64,000 bases of DNA from Rufibacter psychrotolerans (GTDB lineage: Bacteria; Bacteroidota; Bacteroidia; Cytophagales; Hymenobacteraceae): assembly GCF_016924645.1 (NCBI RefSeq), contig NZ_JAFFJV010000009.1, positions 124,001-188,000 on the forward strand, in the 5' to 3' direction. Of the stretch, positions 24,233-32,662 are shown in pieces. Positions within the stretch are counted from its first letter, which is position 1; each line of letters starts with the position of its first letter. Under the pieces are notes generated by a model that saw only the letters and a program-made list of their open reading frames with translations, was not told the DNA's origin and did no database searches. The translations under genes were made by a program, and so were the position numbers.

Positions 24233-27200
24233 ATGAAAAAAGTATTTCTCTCCGTGCTGGTGGTAGCGGCCATGTCGCTGCAGAGCCGGGCACAGGAGAC
24301 GTTCCCGCGCAATGGGGTGTACGATGAACGCTCCGGACTGCGGGCCTTCACCAACGCCACCATTTTCGTGGATTACCAAACCAAGTTGGAGAACGCCACG
24401 CTGGTGATCAAAGACGGCAAAGTAGTGGCCGTGGGCACCAAGGTAGCCGTGCCCCAGGGCGCCATGGTCACCGACCTGAAAGGCAAAACCGTGTACCCGG
24501 GCTTCGTGGACCCATTCACCAGTTACGGTGTGCCTACGCCGCCGGCTCGTTCGTTCAGCTTCAACAGCCCACCCCAGGCCGAGTCGAAGAAGGAGGGAGC
24601 CTTTAACTGGAACCAGGCCATCCGGCCCGAGACCAATGCCGTGGAACTGTTCAAGGTAGACGCCAAGGCCGCCGAGGAATTGCGTAAATTGGGATTTGGA
24701 GCGGTATTAACCATTCATCAGGACGGGATTGCCCGCGGTACCGCCTCCTTGGTGGCCCTAGCCGATAAGCGCGAAAACCAGGTAGTGTTGCTGGACAAAG
24801 CCGCTGCTGCCCTGTCGCTGGACAAAGGTTCTTCTACCCAGGAATACCCTAACTCATTAATGGGTTCCATAGCTTTGCTGCGCCAGACCTACCTGGATGC
24901 CCAGTGGAACGCCAAAAATTGGGACAAAGAGCAGAACATCTCCCTGAAAGCCTTCAACGAGGCCAACAACCTGCCCCAGATTTTTGAGGTAAGCAACAAA
25001 CTGAACGCCGTACGCGCCGACAAAGTAGGCGATGAATTCGGGTACCAGTACATCTTCAAAGGCCAGGGCGATGAGTACCAAATGTTGCCCCAGATCAAAG
25101 CCACCAACGCCGCCTACATCCTGAACGTGAACTTCCCCGATGCCTACAACGTGGAAGATCCCTATGATGCCCGCCGCATTGACATCAGCGACATGAAGCA
25201 CTGGGAAATGGCCCCGGCCAACCCCGCTTTGCTGGTGAAAGAAGGCGTTGCCATTGCATTCACTTCCGCTGACCTGCGCGACAAAAGCCGTTTCCTGCCC
25301 AATTTGCGTAAAGCAACCCTATACGGTCTGCCCGAGCAGGAAGCCTTGAAAGCCCTTACCTACACGCCCGCCAAGCTGCTGAAAGCCGACAAATACGTGG
25401 GCAGCCTGCGCGAGGGCATGCAAGCCAACTTCGTGGTAGCTTCCGGCAACCTGTTTGATCCTTCCACGCTGCTGCTGGAAAACTGGGTGCAGGGCCAGGG
25501 CTATAAAATCACCGAAACGCCCGGCGATTTCCGGGGCGTGTACACCCTCAAAGTAGGCAACCAGCCCGAGCGCCGCATGCTCATCAGCGGTACTCCTGAG
25601 AAACCCGAACTGAAAGTAGTAGCGCAGGATACTCTCAAAGGCTCTCTTTCTTTAAGCGGCGAACTGCTGACCATGGCGTTTGCGCCCGCCAAGAACGGAA
25701 AAGAAAGCATTCGGTTAACCGGCTGGTACACTGGCAAAGGCTTCCAGGGCGAGGCGCAGTTGCCCGATGCCCAAACCGTGAAATGGACCGCACTGCTTTC
25801 TGAAGCCGCCACCCAGCAAGCTAAGCGCGACACCGCCCGTTCCCGCTCCAACAACGCCCTGGACATGGGCAAACTGACCTTCCCGTTTGCGGCCTTCGGC
25901 AGAACCGAACTACCGAAGGCTGAGACCGTCCTCATCAAAAACGCCACCGTCTGGACCAACGAGAAAGAAGGCAAACTGGAGAACGCCGATGTGCTGCTGA
26001 AAAACGGCAAGATTGCGCAGGTAGGTAAAAACCTGTCGGCCAACGGGGCCAGAGTCATTGACGGAACCGGCAAACACGTGACGCCCGGCATCATTGACGA
26101 GCACTCGCACATCGCGCTGGATGGCGTGAACGAAGGTACACAGGCCGTCACCGCCGAGGTGCGTATGGCCGATGTGGTGAACCACGAGCAGGTGAACATC
26201 TACCGCCAGTTGGCCGGTGGGGTGACCACTTCGCAGTTGCTGCACGGCTCGGCGAACCCCATCGGGGGGCAGTCGGCCATCATCAAATTGCGGTGGGGCC
26301 AGGCGCCGGAGAAACTCTTGTTTGAGGGGGCAGATCCGTTCATCAAATTCGCGCTGGGTGAGAACGTGAAGCACTCAAACCGCTCACCGCAGTACAACGT
26401 GCGTTTCCCGCAGACCCGCATGGGCGTGGAGCAGGTAATGGTAGATGCGTTCCAGCGCGCCAAAGAATACCAGAAAGCCTGGGCCAGCTACAACAAACTG
26501 TCCAAATCAGCCAAAGCCAAAACTCCGGCCCCGCGCCGCGACCTGGAGCTGGAGACCTTGTCTGAGATCCTGAAAGACGAGCGCTTCATCACCTGCCACT
26601 CTTACGTGCAGTCTGAGATCAACATGCTCATGAAAGTGGCCGACCAGATGGGCTTCAAAGTGAACACCTTCACCCACATTCTGGAAGGCTATAAAGTGGC
26701 CGATAAGATGAAGGCCCGTAACATTGGCGCCTCTACTTTCTCTGACTGGTGGGCCTACAAAATGGAGGTGAAAGACGCTATTCCGTATAACGCCGCCATC
26801 ATGCACAACGTGGGCGTGACCACCGCCATCAACTCAGACGATGCCGAGATGGCTCGCCGCCTGAACCAGGAAGCCGCCAAAACCATGAAGTACGGCGGAG
26901 TTTCTGAGGAAGACGCCCTCAAAATGGTGACCCTGAACCCGGCCAAACTTCTGCACCTGGATGACAAAGTAGGCAGCCTGAAAGCCGGAAAAGATGCCGA
27001 CGTGGTAATCTGGAACGAGCATCCGCTGTCAATCTACGCGCGTCCGGAGAAGACCTTCGTGGACGGCATCGCCTACTTTGACCTGGAGCAGGACCAGAAA
27101 CTGCAGGAAGAGCAGGAGAAAGAGCGCCTGCGCCTGATCAACAAAATGCTGGCCGCCAAAGCCCGCGGAGAGCGTACCCAAAACGCCGCGCCATCGCGCC

Positions 27201-27286
27201 GCGGGGCGGCTCAGGTGCTGCACTGCGAAGACCTGAGCACCGAGGGTGAAGAAACCTTCCAAGAATCTGAGTACAGCCAAAAATAA
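24233..27286 (+). CDS. Double-domain amidohydrolase, N-terminal half degenerate
   Basis: 1017 residues from the ATG at 24233, where a signal peptide begins (MKKVFLSVLVVAAMSLQSRAQ). Two amidohydrolase-superfamily halves follow. The first has the strand Y-P-G-F-V-D-P-F-T-S-Y-G where a metal-binding H-x-H is expected. The second (from about 560) has P-G-I-I-D-E-H624-S-H626, then C-H-S-Y, F-T-H-I-L-E-G and N-S-D-D-A-E, an intact imidazolonepropionase-like metal site. So only the C-terminal half should be catalytic. Export suggests it acts on peptides or cyclic amides in the periplasm. The next gene, 12 bp away, is a paralogue lacking the metal site. Confidence 0.85.
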   Translation: MKKVFLSVLVVAAMSLQSRAQETFPRNGVYDERSGLRAFTNATIFVDYQTKLENATLVIKDGKVVAVGTKVAVPQGAMVTDLKGKTVYPGFVDPFTSYGVPTPPARSFSFNSPPQAESKKEGAFNWNQAIRPETNAVELFKVDAKAAEELRKLGFGAVLTIHQDGIARGTASLVALADKRENQVVLLDKAAAALSLDKGSSTQEYPNSLMGSIALLRQTYLDAQWNAKNWDKEQNISLKAFNEANNLPQIFEVSNKLNAVRADKVGDEFGYQYIFKGQGDEYQMLPQIKATNAAYILNVNFPDAYNVEDPYDARRIDISDMKHWEMAPANPALLVKEGVAIAFTSADLRDKSRFLPNLRKATLYGLPEQEALKALTYTPAKLLKADKYVGSLREGMQANFVVASGNLFDPSTLLLENWVQGQGYKITETPGDFRGVYTLKVGNQPERRMLISGTPEKPELKVVAQDTLKGSLSLSGELLTMAFAPAKNGKESIRLTGWYTGKGFQGEAQLPDAQTVKWTALLSEAATQQAKRDTARSRSNNALDMGKLTFPFAAFGRTELPKAETVLIKNATVWTNEKEGKLENADVLLKNGKIAQVGKNLSANGARVIDGTGKHVTPGIIDEHSHIALDGVNEGTQAVTAEVRMADVVNHEQVNIYRQLAGGVTTSQLLHGSANPIGGQSAIIKLRWGQAPEKLLFEGADPFIKFALGENVKHSNRSPQYNVRFPQTRMGVEQVMVDAFQRAKEYQKAWASYNKLSKSAKAKTPAPRRDLELETLSEILKDERFITCHSYVQSEINMLMKVADQMGFKVNTFTHILEGYKVADKMKARNIGASTFSDWWAYKMEVKDAIPYNAAIMHNVGVTTAINSDDAEMARRLNQEAAKTMKYGGVSEEDALKMVTLNPAKLLHLDDKVGSLKAGKDADVVIWNEHPLSIYARPEKTFVDGIAYFDLEQDQKLQEEQEKERLRLINKMLAAKARGERTQNAAPSRRGAAQVLHCEDLSTEGEETFQESEYSQK

Positions 27287-27298
27287 GGAGACCCAGCT

Positions 27299-28651
27299 AT
27301 GTCAATTGTAAAGAAATCTGTGGTACGCCTTACCCCTAAAAACATGCAACATCGTCTATTGCTTGCGGCGGCTTTGTTCGTGAGCACCACAGCCGCCTGG
27401 GCCCAGGTTCCGGTGCCGGCTGCCAAACAAACCAAAGCCACTCTGCTCACCGGGGCCACCTTGCACGTGGGCAACGGCCAGGTAGTGGAAAAAGCCGCCG
27501 TGGCGTTCACAGACGGCAAAATCACCTATGCGGGTCCGGCCTCCGGGTTCAACGCGGGTGGCACGTCTTACGAGACCGTGAACGTGAGTGGCAAGCACAT
27601 TTACCCGGGTATGATCCTGCCCAACAGCCAGATCGGGTTGAATGAGATTGAATCAGTTAGGGCTACGCTGGACCAGCAGGAAGTGGGGTTGTTCAACCCC
27701 AATGTACGCTCGGTGGTGGCCTATAACACCGATTCAGACATCACGCCCACCTTGCGCTCCAACGGGGTGTTGATGGCCCAAGTAACGCCTGTAGGCGGCA
27801 TGATCTCGGGGTCTTCCTCGGTAGTGCAGCTGGATGCCTGGAACTGGGAAGACGCCCTGGTGAAAGCCGATGGCGGCGTGCATCTGCGCTGGCCAGCCAT
27901 GGTGCAGGCCGGTGACAACTCGCCCGTGATGGCTCAACGCCGCCAGGCCCGCCAAAGCAGTCTTAATGAACTGGAGTCTCTGCTGGCCGAAGCCAAGGTG
28001 TACAAAGACCAGAAACACGACCGCGAGAATCTGAAACTGGCTTCGTTGGTAGGCCTGTTTGATGGTTCTAAAAAACTGTTCATCCACACCAACTACGGCA
28101 AAGAGATTGTGGAATCGGTGCGGTTTGCGCATAAAGCCGGCGTGAAGGACATAGTGATCGTGGGTGGTGGCGATGCCCTGGTAGTAGCCGATTTCCTGAA
28201 GGAGAATAACATTCCGGTGGTGTACTCCGGCGTACACGCCCTGCCTACCCGCTCCGGAGATGATGTGTATCTGCCGTACAAAATGCCGGGCCTATTGCAG
28301 CAAGCCGGTATTCTGTTCTGCCTGGACTATGACGCCAGCCTGCACGGTTCCCGTAACCTGCCGTTCATTGCCGGTACTGCGGTGGCTTTCGGCTTACCAA
28401 AAGAACAAGCGTTGTCCTCGGTGACCCTGAATGCCGCCAAAATCCTAGGCGTAGACAAGCAGCTTGGCTCCGTGGAAGTAGGCAAAGACGCCAGTTTGGT
28501 AGTGTCTGATGGCGATATCCTGGACATGCGCACCAACAAAATCAGCCACGCGTTCATCCAGGGCCGCAAGCTCAACCTCACCGACAAACAGCAGTACCTG
28601 TACGAGAAGTTTGACGGCAAGTACAAAGCTGAGAAGAAGCAAGTGCAATAG
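27299..28651 (+). CDS. Exported amidohydrolase-like protein lacking the metal motif
   Basis: 450 residues starting 12 bp after the partner amidohydrolase, preceded by AAGGAGA, one of the few clear Shine-Dalgarno sites here. An internal Met (residue 16) gives a cleaner signal peptide (MQHRLLLAAALFVSTTAAWAQ), so either start is possible. The fold markers remain (V-S-G-K-H-I-Y-P-G-M, A-A-K-I-L-G-V-D, V-G-K-D-A-S-L-V-V), but the H-x-H position reads L-P-N-S-Q-I-G-L. It is therefore probably non-catalytic and may form a heteromer with the upstream protein (inference). Operon with that gene; terminator at 28676. Confidence 0.82.
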   Translation: MSIVKKSVVRLTPKNMQHRLLLAAALFVSTTAAWAQVPVPAAKQTKATLLTGATLHVGNGQVVEKAAVAFTDGKITYAGPASGFNAGGTSYETVNVSGKHIYPGMILPNSQIGLNEIESVRATLDQQEVGLFNPNVRSVVAYNTDSDITPTLRSNGVLMAQVTPVGGMISGSSSVVQLDAWNWEDALVKADGGVHLRWPAMVQAGDNSPVMAQRRQARQSSLNELESLLAEAKVYKDQKHDRENLKLASLVGLFDGSKKLFIHTNYGKEIVESVRFAHKAGVKDIVIVGGGDALVVADFLKENNIPVVYSGVHALPTRSGDDVYLPYKMPGLLQQAGILFCLDYDASLHGSRNLPFIAGTAVAFGLPKEQALSSVTLNAAKILGVDKQLGSVEVGKDASLVVSDGDILDMRTNKISHAFIQGRKLNLTDKQQYLYEKFDGKYKAEKKQVQ

Positions 28652-28675
28652 GGTTTCCAATGCAGCCTGTTAGAA

Positions 28676-28706
28676 AGAGCCACCTGGTTTCAGGTGGCTC
28701 TTTTTT
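28676..28706 (+). terminator. Rho-independent terminator of the amidohydrolase operon
   Basis: A perfect 11-bp stem (AGAGCCACCTG), a GTTT loop and a run of six T residues, 25 bp after the stop codon. Confidence 0.92.
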
Positions 28707-28716
28707 GTTTTACACC

Positions 28717-28752
28717 GTTTCAAAGCAGTTTTCTGGGAAACAGGCTCAAAAC
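28717..28752. repeat. 36-bp interspersed palindrome, copy 16
   Basis: GTTTCAAAGCAGTTTTC...GAAACAGGCTCAAAAC, 10 bp beyond the amidohydrolase terminator. Confidence 0.75.
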
Positions 28753-28905
28753 AGGGTAAGCCGTTTTTCACCTGCTTTCCCCTGGTACCATGCCAGTAGG
28801 AGCAAAAGTCAGCGCGTTACGGCAATGTTTCTAAAGCTTGAAAAACAAGGGTTTAACTTAAAACAGGCTTAAAACAAGGCTAATGAAGGGGTAACAGGCC
28901 GATGG

Positions 28906-28913
28906 TAGCTTTG
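28906..28913 (+). promoter_or_regulatory. Candidate -7 element for the PhoX-like gene
   Basis: TAGCTTTG matches the Bacteroidota -7 consensus TAnnTTTG exactly, 20 bp upstream of the start codon. The matching -33 position is poor. Confidence 0.4.
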
Positions 28914-28933
28914 GATAACGAAAAAGGAAATCC

Positions 28934-30436
28934 ATGAAACCATTTGTTACTAAACACTTTTCCCTGGCTGTAGGCCTGGCTGCCGCTACGTTCATGACCG
29001 CCTGCCATGAGGACGATTCTGCAGAAGAGAACACGGCGGTTGATACTAACCTGGAAGTCAAAGCCCACTCGGTAACGCCGTCTCTGGTGAAAACTTTAAA
29101 TGGTTTTGACGGAGTGAATATCTTCCCGCTTATCAGCAGCGATGACCGACTGGAGGGCTCGCCTTCCTTTATTTACGGGGCTCAGCCAGATGGAGCCGGC
29201 CTCATGAAAGATCCCAACGGCAAGGGCTATCTCCTAATCACCAACCATGAGATTCTGCAGTCGGTGTCAAGGGTGTACCTAGACCAGAACCTGAAGCCGG
29301 TAAAAGGCGAGTACATTGTAGACGGCACCGGCGGGCGCTGGAGACTCTGCTCCGCCACCCTGGCTACCCCCGAAGAGCACGGTTTTGGCCCAACGTTCTT
29401 AACTGCCGGTGAAAGCGGGATTGAATCCATGATCCATGCCATCAACCCGCTTGGGTTGGAAACTGAGAAAAATAACCCTAACCGGGTGTTGCCCGCCCTG
29501 GGCAAGTGCAGCGCCGAGAACGCGGTGCCGCTTCCCAAGGCAGCTTACCCAGGCAAGACCGCTATCTTCATTGGCGAAGATGAAAGCAGTGCTGCCAACA
29601 GCTTAGGGCAGGTGAACCTGTACCTTTCCAACTCCACCGGTGACCTGCAAGGCGGCAAACTGTACATGCTGCGCCGCACCAACCGCAACACGGTAGAGAC
29701 CGACATGGAAGTGAATACTGCCTATGACGTGGAGTTTGTGGAGTATGAAAACGTAGCCACCAGCACGGGTTCTCAATTGGCTGCCCAGACCGTGGCGCAG
29801 GGTGCCCTGCAGTTTGCCCGGGTAGAAGACCTGGACTACGGCAAAGGCAGTGCTTCGGCTAACCGTACCCTGTATTTCACCTCCACTGGCGTAAGCCAGA
29901 GCGATAAAGTTACCCCAGTGACCGGTCTTACCATGTGGGGCCGGGTGTACAAACTGGAACTGGATGCCAACAATCCTTTGAAGGGGAAACTAACCGCACT
30001 AATTGACGGAGGGGTTGACCCGGGGAACAGCATCGTGAACCCAGACAATATCTGCGTGACGCAGAATTACGTGTACATCCAGGAAGACGGCGACTCCTTT
30101 TACCGTGACAACAAGCACGACGGCCGCATCTGGCAATATGAAATCGCCACCAAACAGATTAAGCCCATGCTGGAGATGAGCCACCGGAGGGAAGATCCTG
30201 TGTTCAACGCCAAATACAACCCAAGCAACAGCACCCGCCTGAGCTCCTGGGAGTACGGGGCCATGATGGATATCTCTGATCTGGTGGGCAAACCCGGCAC
30301 CTTCCTGGTGAACATTCACCCCCACACCTGGACCAGCGATTCTTTTGCCCCCGGCGGAAAAGGAGCCGATGGCAGCGGGGTAGTGAACAACAAAGAAGGT
30401 GGGCAGACCGTGATTTTGACCGGAGTGGCACGCTAA
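28934..30436 (+). CDS. PhoX-like (DUF839) lipoprotein
   Basis: 500 residues with a lipobox (F-M-T-A-C24) followed by acidic residues, so a lipoprotein. The chain shows features of the PhoX/DUF839 propeller family: L-L-I-T-N-H-E-I near 100, I-F-I-G-E-D-E-S near 212, V-E-D-L-D-Y-G-K, V-Y-I-Q-E-D-G-D and a late W-E-Y-G-A-M-M-D-I-S. PhoX enzymes are calcium- and iron-dependent phosphatases exported to the periplasm. Whether this member keeps all metal ligands cannot be settled by eye. The di-heme peroxidase follows 99 bp downstream with a hairpin between them. Confidence 0.75.
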   Translation: MKPFVTKHFSLAVGLAAATFMTACHEDDSAEENTAVDTNLEVKAHSVTPSLVKTLNGFDGVNIFPLISSDDRLEGSPSFIYGAQPDGAGLMKDPNGKGYLLITNHEILQSVSRVYLDQNLKPVKGEYIVDGTGGRWRLCSATLATPEEHGFGPTFLTAGESGIESMIHAINPLGLETEKNNPNRVLPALGKCSAENAVPLPKAAYPGKTAIFIGEDESSAANSLGQVNLYLSNSTGDLQGGKLYMLRRTNRNTVETDMEVNTAYDVEFVEYENVATSTGSQLAAQTVAQGALQFARVEDLDYGKGSASANRTLYFTSTGVSQSDKVTPVTGLTMWGRVYKLELDANNPLKGKLTALIDGGVDPGNSIVNPDNICVTQNYVYIQEDGDSFYRDNKHDGRIWQYEIATKQIKPMLEMSHRREDPVFNAKYNPSNSTRLSSWEYGAMMDISDLVGKPGTFLVNIHPHTWTSDSFAPGGKGADGSGVVNNKEGGQTVILTGVAR

Positions 30437-30484
30437 TTCTATCCCAAATTTTATACTTTATTTTATCTGTTGTTGTCTGACAAG

Positions 30485-30513
30485 GCAAAAGCCTTCCCTT
30501 GGGAGGCTTTTGC
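30485..30513 (+). terminator. Hairpin between the PhoX-like and peroxidase genes
   Basis: Arms GCAAAAGCCTTCCC and GGGAGGCTTTTGC pair with one bulged T. There is only a weak T-rich tail (GCTGCTTTC). It may be a terminator or partial attenuator between two functionally linked genes. Confidence 0.55.
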
Positions 30514-30535
30514 TGCTTTCTCCCCATTTCTGGTA

Positions 30536-32320
30536 ATGAAAAGAGTAGTATTCCTATCCAGCCTTTTCCTCCTGATCAGCCTCCTCTACTACTGTACCCA
30601 GGAAGAGAAAAAGCCCGCTGTGCCGGCAGCAGTAAAGGAGCACGTGGCAGCCCGGTTTGATTTGCTGCAGCAAGTGGCCGAGGAGGAACTGTTGCAAACG
30701 GCTACCAACGGAGAGCCAGAAGAAGTCCTGGCGGCATTCCTGCGTACCCGCAGGGCCTACAAACAGATAGAGTGGTTCACCGAGTACTATGCGCCTACCG
30801 CCAGTAAGGAACTCAATGGCCCGCCCTTGCCAGAGTTTGAGCTGGAGGAAACACGGGTCTTTGAGCCTTCGGGCCTGCAGGTGATAGAAGAGTTGGTGTA
30901 CCCTGAGCTGGCAGAAGAAAACCGGGGCGAGCTGGTGAACCAGGTAAAAGCCTTTCTCTCTACCTTCAAACGGACAAGGCTGATCCTGGAGGAATCTGTC
31001 CTGACCGAGGCCCACATCTTGGACGCCTGCAAGCAGGAAGTTTTCAGAACCATGATCCTGGGCATCTCCGGTTTTGACACGCCTTTGGTGCAGACCGGCG
31101 TACAGGAAGCGGCCGTGGCGCTGGCCTCGGTGCAGGAAGTGCTGGCCCATTTCGGGGAGAACACCGCCTTGCAAGACCTGCTGGGCAGCGCCGTCGCCTA
31201 CGCGCAGCAAGGCCAGGATTTCAACGGCTTTGACCGGATGCAGTTTATCACGCAGCACGCAAACCCCGTCACCCAAGCCATCACCAAATGGCAACAGGAG
31301 CTGAATATTGCTCCGCTGGAGACGGCCCTTGCTGTGAACCCCACCGCAGGGACGCTGTTTGAGGAAGACGCCCTCAACCAGGACTATTTTGTGGGCAACT
31401 TGGAAGCCCGCACCAGCCCAGAGAAAGTGAGCCTGGGCAAAGACCTGTTCCACAACCCCATTGTAAGCGGCGGTACCCGTACCTGTGCCACCTGCCACCA
31501 ACCAGCATTGGCCTTCACCGACGGTTTGCCTAAAAGCGCCGCCCTGCACCCCGGCAGGTTTGTAACCCGAAACGCCCCTACTTTGCTGTATGCAGGCCTG
31601 CAGCACGCCCAGTTCTATGACATGCGGTCGCCCACCTTAGAGAACCAGGCCATGGATGTGATTGCCAACAAAGATGAAATGCACGGCTCGGTGGAAGCCG
31701 CAGCCATACGGCTGAACCAGCAACCGGCGTATGTGAGCGCTTTCCAGAAGGCGTTCCCTACCATGGAAAAGGCGATCAAGCCCCGCTACGTCATGATGGC
31801 CCTGGCCACCTACATCCGGTCGCTTTCGCCGTTCAAGTCCAGGTTTGACCACTACATGCGGGGTGATACGGCTAAAATGACGGCAGAAGAGATCAAAGGA
31901 TTTAACCTGTTCATGGGAAAGGCCAAGTGCGGTACCTGTCATTTTATGCCTTTGTTCAACGGTACCGCCGGACCAGCCTTCTCCAGCACGGAGGGCGAGG
32001 TGCTGGGCGTGCTGGAATCACCCAATAACAGCAAGCCGGTCATTGACCCAGATGAGGGCCGCTACCGCCACAACCAACTGGCAGGGCTGAAATTCGCCTT
32101 CAAAACGCCTACCTTGCGCAACGTTTCCCAAACCGCCCCATACATGCACAACGGCAGTTATAAGACCCTGGAGCAGGTGATGGACTTCTACAACCGGGGC
32201 GGGGGAGCAGGGCTGGGCCTGGACCTGGAACACCAGACGCTGCCCTCAGACCCTTTGGACCTGAGCCCTGAAGAGCAGAAAGCCATCATCGCTTTTCTGG
32301 GCACCTTAACTGATCTTTGA
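30536..32320 (+). CDS. Di-heme cytochrome c peroxidase lipoprotein with helical N-terminal domain
   Basis: 594 residues from the ATG at 30536, where a lipoprotein signal starts (L-L-Y-Y-C20). Residues about 35-270 are alpha-helical with no heme site and resemble the imelysin-like domains seen on iron-handling lipoproteins. The C-terminal half is a MauG/CcpA-type peroxidase with two c-heme motifs, C317-A-T-C-H321 and C465-G-T-C-H469. It would reduce hydrogen peroxide in the periplasm with electrons from cytochrome c, or oxidise another protein as MauG does. The domain union suggests a link to iron or redox handling at the outer membrane (inference). Confidence 0.85.
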   Translation: MKRVVFLSSLFLLISLLYYCTQEEKKPAVPAAVKEHVAARFDLLQQVAEEELLQTATNGEPEEVLAAFLRTRRAYKQIEWFTEYYAPTASKELNGPPLPEFELEETRVFEPSGLQVIEELVYPELAEENRGELVNQVKAFLSTFKRTRLILEESVLTEAHILDACKQEVFRTMILGISGFDTPLVQTGVQEAAVALASVQEVLAHFGENTALQDLLGSAVAYAQQGQDFNGFDRMQFITQHANPVTQAITKWQQELNIAPLETALAVNPTAGTLFEEDALNQDYFVGNLEARTSPEKVSLGKDLFHNPIVSGGTRTCATCHQPALAFTDGLPKSAALHPGRFVTRNAPTLLYAGLQHAQFYDMRSPTLENQAMDVIANKDEMHGSVEAAAIRLNQQPAYVSAFQKAFPTMEKAIKPRYVMMALATYIRSLSPFKSRFDHYMRGDTAKMTAEEIKGFNLFMGKAKCGTCHFMPLFNGTAGPAFSSTEGEVLGVLESPNNSKPVIDPDEGRYRHNQLAGLKFAFKTPTLRNVSQTAPYMHNGSYKTLEQVMDFYNRGGGAGLGLDLEHQTLPSDPLDLSPEEQKAIIAFLGTLTDL

Positions 32321-32346
32321 CCAGGCCCTGACTTGGTGCTTTTTTG

Positions 32347-32376
32347 AGGCCTCCTGTTCGCAGGAGGTCTTTTTTG
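32347..32376 (+). terminator. Rho-independent terminator with UUCG loop
   Basis: Stem AGGCCTCCTG/CAGGAGGTCT closed by a TTCG tetraloop and followed by a T run, 27 bp after the peroxidase stop codon. Confidence 0.9.
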
Positions 32377-32382
32377 TTACCT

Positions 32383-32418
32383 CTTTTTGCCCGGTTTTTA
32401 AGAAACCAGGCCCAAAAC
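32383..32418. repeat. 36-bp interspersed palindrome, copy 17
   Basis: CTTTTTGCCCGG...AGGCCCAAAAC, the first of a doublet just beyond the peroxidase terminator. Confidence 0.7.
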
Positions 32419-32440
32419 GGAAGTGCCGTACCGGTACGGC

Positions 32441-32476
32441 GTTTTGGGCCTGTTCCTCAGAAAATAGCCCTAAAAC
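32441..32476. repeat. 36-bp interspersed palindrome, copy 18
   Basis: GTTTTGGGCCTG...TAGCCCTAAAAC. Separated from copy 17 by a perfect 16-bp palindrome, GCCGTACCGGTACGGC (32425-32440). Confidence 0.8.
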
Positions 32477-32533
32477 CCTCTATTAAAACAGGGTGTCTGG
32501 TAGAAATACGGAGCAATGGGCGTGAAAGTGCTT

Positions 32534-32562
32534 TTTGCTTGAGCCTAAAGTAGATATCTTTG
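32534..32562 (+). promoter_or_regulatory. Bacteroidota-type promoter of the PAS histidine kinase
   Basis: TTTG at 32534 and TATCTTTG at 32555, an exact TAnnTTTG match, with a 17-bp spacer. Predicted transcription start near 32569, giving a leader of about 95 nt. Confidence 0.6.
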
Positions 32563-32662
32563 CGGGCCAAAAAGTATCCAGTAGGCCTATGGGCCCGAAA
32601 TTGGACTTTTTGCAGCGGCACAGGAAGCAAGTTTAGGTAAGCGTATTAGTGAGTAGCACACG

